A stretch of 64,000 nt of DNA. Origin: Bacteroidales bacterium (lineage in GTDB: Bacteria > Bacteroidota > Bacteroidia > Bacteroidales > UBA932). The stretch is from NCBI GenBank assembly GCA_017554335.1, contig JAFZIO010000055.1:62001-126000 (forward strand), given 5' to 3'. Each line of letters starts with the position of its first letter. Positions within the stretch are counted from its first letter, which is position 1. A program made the position numbers and the translations under genes. The notes under the pieces were generated by a model. That model had not been told where the DNA came from. It did not search any database and was given only the letters and a program-made list of their open reading frames with translations. This document shows positions 54,323-61,430 of this stretch, one piece after another.

Positions 54323-56347
54323 ATGAAATCGACTATTCGCAAGAACTGGCCTAAATATGCCCTGCAGTGGGGTGTTCTGGCCGCATTGGTATTTTTCCTC
54401 AGCGGCCTGGCCGCAAAGATTTTCCCCAAGCTTGGCGCTTCAGACCCTGAGGCGTGGTGTCCCCTCGGAGGCCTCGAGGCCCTGACCACATGGTTCACCA
54501 GGGGCTCGCTCCCCTGCTCCATGAGCTCCTCACAGATTCTGATGGGCATAATACTGGCAGCTGCCGTAATACTCTTCGGCAAGCTTTTCTGCGCCTACCT
54601 GTGCCCCATCGGTTCCGTAGAGGACCTCTTGACCAAAGCCCGCAAGGCCATAGGCATAGGAGGAGTTGAAATACGGGAAGGCAGCATCTTGGACAAGGTT
54701 CTCCGCCTCCTCAAGTACGTTCTGCTGTTCTGGGTGTTCTACTCCACCGCCACTGCCAGCGAGCTGTTTTGCCGCAAATTCGACCCTTATTATGCAATCG
54801 CTACCGGGTTCAAGGGAGAGCTGGTGCTTTGGATGAGCCTGGTTTGCCTGGGCATCGTAATCCTGTTCGGTTTCTTTATCAAGCGTTTCTTCTGCCGCTA
54901 CCTCTGCCCGCTCGGAGCCGCAGCCAACACCTTCCGTTTCTGGCTGCCGCTGCTGCTTCTGGCCGGCCTGTGGTGGCTCCTCAGCGCCGTCGGAGTGCCT
55001 CTCCAATGGTGGATGCTGCTTGCAGCCTTCTGCCTCATGGGCTACCTGCTGGAGATCCTGTACCGCAAGCCCAAGCTACAGCTGCTGCATGTCATTTATG
55101 ACGACGACAACTGCACCCGGCGCTGCTACAGCTGCCAGAAGAACTGCCCCTACAACATCGACATACCGGCCAGCGGCGGCATCGTAACGCACGTCGACTG
55201 TACGCTCTGCGGCGAGTGCATACATGCCTGTCCCACCCACGCCCTCAGCTTCGGCGTGGTCGCCAAGCCCATGAGCAAGGGCTTCGGACGCTTCGTACCG
55301 GCCATTGTCGCCATCGTCCTCACCGCCGCAGGCATAATCTTCGGCGGCCGCTTCGAAGTGCCTACCATAGACGAGAAATGGGGCATCGAAGAGGGCATGG
55401 AGCTTAAGACCCTCCGCATCGAGAACCTCACCAGCGTGCATTGCTACGGCAGCTCCATGGCCTTCAAGGGCAAGATGGAGAACGTACGCGGCGTGCACGG
55501 AGTCAGGACCTACGCCAGCTCGCACACCGTAGTGCTTACCTACGACCCCAAGGTAACCAGCGAAGAGAAGCTCCTGGAAGACATCTACGAGCCTTCCCAC
55601 TTCCGCGTAAACTCCCCCGACCCTGCTGAATACAAGGAACTTAAGATTCAGACCATACGCACCGAGCACATGCCCAACAAGACGGACCTCAACTACCTGG
55701 GCCTGCAGATGCGCATGAGCGGCAAAAAGATATTCGGCATTGAGTCCGAATACGACTGTCCCCTCATCATCCGTGTGTATTCCGATCCCGCCGAGGAGCT
55801 GAACGAAGACTGGTATCGCGAGATAGTCGAAAAGAAGGTTCTGGCCATGCCAATTCACGGCGGCGGCGTCAAGGAGACTCCTGTCGACTTCGACTTCGTG
55901 CGCCTGGAGAAAGGCCAGGGCAAGATAGGCATCGCCGATTACCTGGAGCGCATGTTCGACCCCTTCAGCGCCGAGTTCAACGGCCGCTACCCCTCCGGCG
56001 ACACGACAATAGTACGCAAGCGCGCCGAGGTTTACGCCGACAAGCCGCAGTATATCTATGAATTTGAGGACCAGAACTACGAGAAGCCCATTATCATGAG
56101 GGCCATGCCGTTCGTGAGCAACTATCTCTCCAAGGAAGAAGGAGTAATAGGAGTGTACCTCAAACTCAACGACGCCCTGAAGCCCAGCATCCAGATACGT
56201 TACGCCAGCCCGATGACTGACGAGAAGATCTGGGAGATGCTGCAGGCCGAAAAGTGGATAATCACTTATGCCGTCGACGACGTGCGCGAAGTGGATCCCA
56301 AGATGAAGTTCGACAAGAAAGGTGTAGTTCGCCAATACAACAAGTAG
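54323..56347 (+). CDS. Membrane polyferredoxin (NapH/CcoG-like) with HMA-like and C-terminal regions
   Basis: 674 residues. Six or so membrane helices in residues 1-255 with two NapH-type motifs, CAYLCPIGS and CRYLCPLGA. Two 4Fe-4S motifs follow: CTRRCYSCQKNCP (about 262) and CTLCGECIHACP (about 294). After one more helix comes an HMA-like segment (VHCYGSSMAFKGKMENVRGV) that keeps only one Cys of the metal-binding CxxC. The last 220 residues have no family I recognise. It probably passes electrons across or into the membrane; partner unknown. First gene of an operon with a glycosidase (3-nt gap). Confidence 0.8.
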   Translation: MKSTIRKNWPKYALQWGVLAALVFFLSGLAAKIFPKLGASDPEAWCPLGGLEALTTWFTRGSLPCSMSSSQILMGIILAAAVILFGKLFCAYLCPIGSVEDLLTKARKAIGIGGVEIREGSILDKVLRLLKYVLLFWVFYSTATASELFCRKFDPYYAIATGFKGELVLWMSLVCLGIVILFGFFIKRFFCRYLCPLGAAANTFRFWLPLLLLAGLWWLLSAVGVPLQWWMLLAAFCLMGYLLEILYRKPKLQLLHVIYDDDNCTRRCYSCQKNCPYNIDIPASGGIVTHVDCTLCGECIHACPTHALSFGVVAKPMSKGFGRFVPAIVAIVLTAAGIIFGGRFEVPTIDEKWGIEEGMELKTLRIENLTSVHCYGSSMAFKGKMENVRGVHGVRTYASSHTVVLTYDPKVTSEEKLLEDIYEPSHFRVNSPDPAEYKELKIQTIRTEHMPNKTDLNYLGLQMRMSGKKIFGIESEYDCPLIIRVYSDPAEELNEDWYREIVEKKVLAMPIHGGGVKETPVDFDFVRLEKGQGKIGIADYLERMFDPFSAEFNGRYPSGDTTIVRKRAEVYADKPQYIYEFEDQNYEKPIIMRAMPFVSNYLSKEEGVIGVYLKLNDALKPSIQIRYASPMTDEKIWEMLQAEKWIITYAVDDVREVDPKMKFDKKGVVRQYNK

Positions 56348-56350
56348 AAG

Positions 56351-58198
56351 ATGAAGAAAATAGTCCTGATGATTGCTTGTGCCGTGCTTTGCTGCGGCAC
56401 TGCATCCGGCTGGCAGCCGGGAGACGGCCTCAAGACCCGCTGGGCGGCCGACGTCAACCCTTCAAACCCGCTTCCGGAGTATCCCCGTCCGCAGATGGTA
56501 CGCCCCGAGTGGCAGAACCTCAACGGTTTATGGAACTACGCCATACTGCCGGTCGCCGATGAGTACGTCAAACCCGAAGGCGAAATTCTTGTGCCCTTCT
56601 GTGCCGAATCCGCCCTTTCCGGCGTCAAGCGTCACGTTGGTGAGGAGAACGCCCTCTGGTACGAACGCAGCTTCACCGTCCCCAGGAATTGGAAGGGACG
56701 CGACGTGCTCCTGCACTTCGGCGCCGTAGACTGGAAGGCAGAGGTGTGGGTCAACGGAACCAAGGTCGGCGAGCACACGGGAGGCTACGCCCCCTTCTGC
56801 TTCAACATCACCAAGGCTCTTAAGAAGAGCGGCAAGCAGACCCTCCGCGTACGCGTCTGGGATGCCTCCGACGCCGGATTCCAACCCCGCGGCAAGCAGA
56901 TAGAGCACACCCACGGCATCTGGTACACCCCCGTCACCGGAATATGGCAGACGGTATGGATGGAGCCGGTGGACGCAAGGGCGCACATAGTCTCCTACTA
57001 CCCCGTCTGGGATGCCGCCAGCTCCACCCTGAACGTCTCCGTGGATGCCGAGGGCAGCTACGACGAGGCGCGCGTGGAGCTCAGCTACCAGGGAGGCATA
57101 GTCGGCAACGGTTTCTCGATTAAGGTCGACAACCCCAGGCTCTGGTCGCCCGACACCCCTGAGATATACGACATCGCTGTCAAGCTAATCAAGGACGGCA
57201 AGACCATCGACAGGGTGGAAGGCTACACCTGCCTGCGCAGCGTGGGCATGGTGGCCGACCCCAAACCGGACCGCAACACCAACTCCTACAAGCGCATAGG
57301 CCTCAACGGCGAGCGCACCTTCTTCTTCGGCCCGCTGGACCAGGGATGGTGGCCCGACGGCCTCTACACCGCACCTACGGACGAGGCGCTCAAGTTCGAC
57401 ATCATGAAGGTCAAGGAGTGGGGATGGAACATGATACGCAAGCACATCAAGGTGGAGCCGGCCCGCTGGTACTACTGGTGCGACATGCTCGGCGTGAGCG
57501 TGTGGCAGGATATGCCATGCATTGCAGACCACAGCAGCAGGACCAATGTCTGGCGCAAGCCGGAGATTGCGGAAATGCAGTCCAACAAATGGCCCAACGA
57601 CAGCTTCATCGGCGGCACCGACTGCATAGTTCCGCAGGAGTGGAAAGACAATTATTATAAGGAGTGGGGCGAGATTATCGCCGCCCTGAAGGGATTCCAG
57701 TGCATTACGGTGTGGGTACCGTTCAACGAAGCCTGGGGGCAGTTCGACACTCCCGAGGTGGTCAAGTTCACACGCGAGCAGGATCCTACCCGCCTTGTTA
57801 ATGAAGCTTCCGGAGGCAATTACGCCTTCGCAGGAGACATCCTGGACATCCACCACTACTCCTGCCCCGCAATGAACTGTTTCGAGTCCAGGTTCATCAA
57901 CGTGCTCGGCGAGTACGGCGGCCTCGGCTACCCTGTGCCCGGACACCTCTGGCAGGAAGAGAATAACTGGGGTTATGGCTCCGTGCTTCATTCCGGAGCC
58001 GAGGTCCAGGCACTTTACGACAAGTTCGCGGAGATGCTGAAAGTATTTATCAGCACCGGCTGTTCTTCCGCAGTATATACCCAGATTACCGATGTGGAGA
58101 TAGAGGTAAACGGAATTATGACCTACGACCGTGAAGTCGTGAAACTGGACGAGAAAAAGTTCCGCGAGACCAACCTTTCCGTGATAGAGTCGCTATGA
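56351..58198 (+). CDS. Family 2 glycoside hydrolase
   Basis: 615 residues with a signal peptide of about 20 (ACAVLCCGTASG). Order: jelly-roll sugar-binding domain (about 45-205, GLWNYAILPVADEYV, WVNGTKVGEHTGGY), immunoglobulin-like domain (about 206-300) and TIM barrel. Acid/base Glu in VWVPFNEAWG (about 459) and nucleophile Glu in VLGEYGGLG (about 521). It is a retaining exo-glycosidase such as beta-galactosidase, beta-glucuronidase or beta-mannosidase; the sugar is not decided by sequence. Periplasmic. It overlaps the following lipoprotein by 4 nt. Confidence 0.92.
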   Translation: MKKIVLMIACAVLCCGTASGWQPGDGLKTRWAADVNPSNPLPEYPRPQMVRPEWQNLNGLWNYAILPVADEYVKPEGEILVPFCAESALSGVKRHVGEENALWYERSFTVPRNWKGRDVLLHFGAVDWKAEVWVNGTKVGEHTGGYAPFCFNITKALKKSGKQTLRVRVWDASDAGFQPRGKQIEHTHGIWYTPVTGIWQTVWMEPVDARAHIVSYYPVWDAASSTLNVSVDAEGSYDEARVELSYQGGIVGNGFSIKVDNPRLWSPDTPEIYDIAVKLIKDGKTIDRVEGYTCLRSVGMVADPKPDRNTNSYKRIGLNGERTFFFGPLDQGWWPDGLYTAPTDEALKFDIMKVKEWGWNMIRKHIKVEPARWYYWCDMLGVSVWQDMPCIADHSSRTNVWRKPEIAEMQSNKWPNDSFIGGTDCIVPQEWKDNYYKEWGEIIAALKGFQCITVWVPFNEAWGQFDTPEVVKFTREQDPTRLVNEASGGNYAFAGDILDIHHYSCPAMNCFESRFINVLGEYGGLGYPVPGHLWQEENNWGYGSVLHSGAEVQALYDKFAEMLKVFISTGCSSAVYTQITDVEIEVNGIMTYDREVVKLDEKKFRETNLSVIESL

Positions 58199-59169
58199 GG
58201 AAGCTGCTGATTGTTGTTTCTTCTGCGCTTCTGCTGGCCGCGTGCGCAGAGGTCCGGAAGCCCGTGCCCGAACTGCTGTTCAGTTTCTGCGACTATCCGG
58301 AGCTGGAGCATTCCCACAACGTGCAGGGATGCGCAGTTTACGGCGACTTGCTGTTCAGCATGCAGGACAAAGGCTGGTGCAACGTATTCGATCTGGAGAC
58401 TCATGAGCTCGCCGCACAGTTCCCACTTGGTTCGTACGGCAAGAACAACCACGCCAACGTAGCTTTCTTCGGGCCTGCCAGGTACGACTCTTCCGACAAG
58501 TTCCCCCTGCTCTATGTGTCGCAGTGCATGAGCAAGCCGGTTGAGGAAATAGGTCTTGCCGAGACGGATTCCCTGTCGCGCCTGCTGTTCGTGGAAAGGA
58601 TTCTGGCCGACGAGGCCGGGGTGCCCTTCGGCTCGGAGCTGGTGCAGCTGGTCCATTATGATCCGTCGGAATGGAACTCCCGCCTGTGGATTGCGGACGT
58701 CAAGCGGCCGGATGTTATCTACTGCTACGGCAACACCGTGGGCAACGAGAAGCCCGGCAACCATATTGTGGTCAAAACTTTTGCGTTCCCGGAATTCTCT
58801 TCCGACCGTTTCCTGGTGTCTCTTACAGATGCCGACGTGATTGACTCATGCTACTTCGACCAGTTGCTTCCGGATGGTACCCGCGGGCCGCAGAACAACA
58901 TCCTTCAGGGTGCCGCCGTCTTCGACGGAGTGCTTTTCCTGCCTTGCGGCACCGGCAGCGAGCGGCATCCCAGCGAGGTATTCTTCGCCGGAGTGCGCAA
59001 GCATACCGGCAAGTACGGCTGCCTGGATTTCACCGACGCCGTCCCTCATGAGATGGAAGACTTCGACCTCTGGGACGACATGATCATCTGCCCCTGCAAC
59101 ACAGACAACGCCGGTGCTGTTTACGGCATCCCGTACAAAGGGTTCGTAAGATCGATGAGAAAGAAATAG
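58195..59169 (+). CDS. Lipoprotein of unknown function
   Basis: 324 residues with signal peptide and lipobox LAAC (Cys17). The body suggests a beta-propeller-like arrangement: repeated short strands around VQGCAVYGDLLFSMQDKG, LLYVSQCMSK, LQGAAVFDGVLFLPCGTG and DDMIICPCNTDNAGAVYG. No catalytic motif is recognised. It is coupled to the GH2 gene by an ATGA overlap and could hold or sense the glycosidase's ligand. The propeller idea is inference from spacing of hydrophobic strands. Confidence 0.8.
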   Translation: MRKLLIVVSSALLLAACAEVRKPVPELLFSFCDYPELEHSHNVQGCAVYGDLLFSMQDKGWCNVFDLETHELAAQFPLGSYGKNNHANVAFFGPARYDSSDKFPLLYVSQCMSKPVEEIGLAETDSLSRLLFVERILADEAGVPFGSELVQLVHYDPSEWNSRLWIADVKRPDVIYCYGNTVGNEKPGNHIVVKTFAFPEFSSDRFLVSLTDADVIDSCYFDQLLPDGTRGPQNNILQGAAVFDGVLFLPCGTGSERHPSEVFFAGVRKHTGKYGCLDFTDAVPHEMEDFDLWDDMIICPCNTDNAGAVYGIPYKGFVRSMRKK

Positions 59170-59178
59170 CAAGCAGGT

Positions 59179-59255
59179 GCGGGGCAGGTCCGATTATTCG
59201 CAGGGGACCGGCAGCACTAGATTGCGTGAATTGCAGAAAAGCGGGGCAGGTCCGA
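59179..59255. repeat. Direct 15-nt repeat near the terminator
   Basis: GCGGGGCAGGTCCGA occurs at 59179-59193 and again at 59241-59255, where it forms one arm of the hairpin below. Confidence 0.75.
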
Positions 59256-59277
59256 CCACTATTTTCGGACCTGCCCC
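59243..59277. terminator. Hairpin between convergent genes
   Basis: A 13-bp stem GGGGCAGGTCCGA (59243-59255 with 59265-59277). On the minus strand it is followed by GCTTTTC, so it may end the surface-protein transcript; it may also stop the plus-strand lipoprotein transcript. Confidence 0.6.
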
Positions 59278-59301
59278 ACTTTATCGCCCATTACACCCTC
59301 G

Positions 59302-61413
59302 CTATTCAGAATAGTTTTCTACCGTCCAGCCGGACGGGATTTTAGCTGCGCCCGTCCCCCCCCAGTCGGCAGATGGTGCCTTGATAAAGGTACCGGAAGC
59401 AGCGACGCCGGTAACCCAATTTGAAGTGTTAGTACCCATTCCAGATGTCGCAAGACAAGTGATCTTTTTGAGCTTTGAGCAATTTTGGAACATTCCCTGG
59501 TAAGCTGTTGTAGCAATCGTGGGAGCCGGAAGAAGAGGAGATTCAGTCAAGCTGGAACAACCACTGAACATTGTTAGATAACAAGATGTTCCAAGGGTTG
59601 TAGCAGGCAATTCGGGGGCTGTAGTCATCTTATTGCATCCCTCAAACATACTGGCATAGGCCTGGTTCGTCCCCGATTCGAAAGATGTCGCAGGCAAACG
59701 GTCAATGGGTGTCTCGGTAAACCCTGTACATCCTTTAAACATCAACTTACAGCCAGACTGTCCAACTGTAGTTACATTGAGTGTTAACTTTTTCCCTTCT
59801 TTCAGAGTCAGCCAAGTCATTTGCCAGAAAGTACGCTGGAAATTAGCGTTCCCAATAGTAGTCCTGGGTGTCCACACATCACCAACCTTATCGCACAACA
59901 AGTACATCAGCTCCCCATAAACATAACAGCTTACATCCTGATTACTGGAGTTCTTAGAAGTAAACAATGCCTTGGGGCTACTGTTGGATTGACCCACAGT
60001 AGACATGTTCGTACGGAAAGAAACCTTGTCACCTACATTAGTAAGAGTAATTGCCTCATTAGCTGTATAATTAGACCAGTTGGAACCGTCGGTACTATAT
60101 TGAACGTAAGTGCTACCACTTGTCCCATACCGGAATTTAATAATGGTCCCGGCAGTACGGGCTTCTATGGTGAAGCCATCATATGTAACTACTTTTTCAA
60201 TCGTGCGGACATAAGCTAAACCAGAACCGGGAATGGAGGCGGGGCTAGGAATTACGATGGTGGTACCGTTGTCGGCAATATCGAAGGAGTTGGCAAAGCC
60301 CGCCATCCAGTAGTTGGTGACTGAACCACTCCAAGGGATGTAAATGTATTTATTGGGGGCGGAAGCGGAAAGCACCAGGGAACCATGGGCGCCCCAGATA
60401 TCCATAGGCATCCAGGTAGCTTTCTGACTGTCTATGAGATTACTCCAATCCGTTTCGTCAGGAAGATCTTCTCCGGATAAAGGGACAAAACTATTATCCT
60501 TGAGCTCACCCAAATCCCACGGATGCTCGGCTCCTTCATTCTCGGTCTTCCAGCTTCCGTTTGCGACCATCACATGCCGGGAGCCTCCTACTCTGGGCCA
60601 ACTGCTGTATGAAGGAAGCTGATAGGCCTTGTTGGCAACAAGGGCATTTCTGTTCTTATAAAAATGGGAGTAATCGTCTCCTATTTTAAGGGCAAAGTAA
60701 TAATCTGCGGTCTCTGACGCTGCTATCACCGGAATACCGCTCACATAGTAGCCTTCTTCATTTTCAAGAGTATCTGCATAGCCGGTGATGGGGATGCCGG
60801 CGTCGCCGGTGTCCACCGTCACAGCACCGTTAGAGGCGGATATGCCTGAAATAATGGCAGGGCGAAGGGCATTACAGGCCAGCTGGATGGTTCCGGAAGC
60901 ACTTGTGTATGGAATATAAAACTGTACGTAAGTTTTAGGCTTCACCATCTGGATTGTAGCCGAAAAGATTTGCTCCGCTCCTATCGTTTCCACTGTGTAA
61001 GGAACGTTGCTGGCGTAGAAATAGTATGTGTCTGTACCCTCGTCAAATGTCCACTTGTTGTCGTTTTCGACATATGTGGGATGGGCGTTATTACCGTAGG
61101 GCAGATAAACGGCCTGGAGGTTTCCTGATGCACCAAATATTGGAGCGTCCACATATGCTTCAGTCCAAACCGTACCGTTATACGAAGTAGTGAGATAGCC
61201 CGTAGTACAACCGGAGATAAAGATAAATACTTTGTCTCCGTTTTCCCAGTCGGTTTTAATACCTTTGGTGCCGTCCGGATGTTGGATGGTGATGTTGAAA
61301 CGAAGATTGGAGAGATCAACCCGGTTCCCGTCATTGATCAAAACGGGTTCCTCCTGCCGGCACGCAGTAAATGCCAGCAGCAGGGTGAGCAGTGTGATAA
61401 ACCATTTTCTCAT
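59302..61413 (-). CDS. Surface lipoprotein with fimbrillin-like start and BspA/DUF285-type repeats
   Basis: 703 residues. Lipoprotein signal with Cys18 (LLAFTAC). Residues 20-290 resemble fimbrillin-like proteins (WENGDKVFIFISG). A middle beta-rich part (about 290-480) follows. The C-terminal 130 residues hold leucine-rich BspA/DUF285-type repeats (MFEGCNKMTTAPELPATTL, MFSGCSSLTESPLLPAPT), ending in a Trp-rich cap (IPSGWTVENYSE). Probably an adhesin or fimbrial tip-like surface protein. The ATG at 61413 starts the signal peptide. It follows the next gene by 17 nt. Confidence 0.82.
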   Translation of the reverse strand: MRKWFITLLTLLLAFTACRQEEPVLINDGNRVDLSNLRFNITIQHPDGTKGIKTDWENGDKVFIFISGCTTGYLTTSYNGTVWTEAYVDAPIFGASGNLQAVYLPYGNNAHPTYVENDNKWTFDEGTDTYYFYASNVPYTVETIGAEQIFSATIQMVKPKTYVQFYIPYTSASGTIQLACNALRPAIISGISASNGAVTVDTGDAGIPITGYADTLENEEGYYVSGIPVIAASETADYYFALKIGDDYSHFYKNRNALVANKAYQLPSYSSWPRVGGSRHVMVANGSWKTENEGAEHPWDLGELKDNSFVPLSGEDLPDETDWSNLIDSQKATWMPMDIWGAHGSLVLSASAPNKYIYIPWSGSVTNYWMAGFANSFDIADNGTTIVIPSPASIPGSGLAYVRTIEKVVTYDGFTIEARTAGTIIKFRYGTSGSTYVQYSTDGSNWSNYTANEAITLTNVGDKVSFRTNMSTVGQSNSSPKALFTSKNSSNQDVSCYVYGELMYLLCDKVGDVWTPRTTIGNANFQRTFWQMTWLTLKEGKKLTLNVTTVGQSGCKLMFKGCTGFTETPIDRLPATSFESGTNQAYASMFEGCNKMTTAPELPATTLGTSCYLTMFSGCSSLTESPLLPAPTIATTAYQGMFQNCSKLKKITCLATSGMGTNTSNWVTGVAASGTFIKAPSADWGGTGAAKIPSGWTVENYSE

Positions 61414-61430
61414 TATCGTCTCCTCCATCG

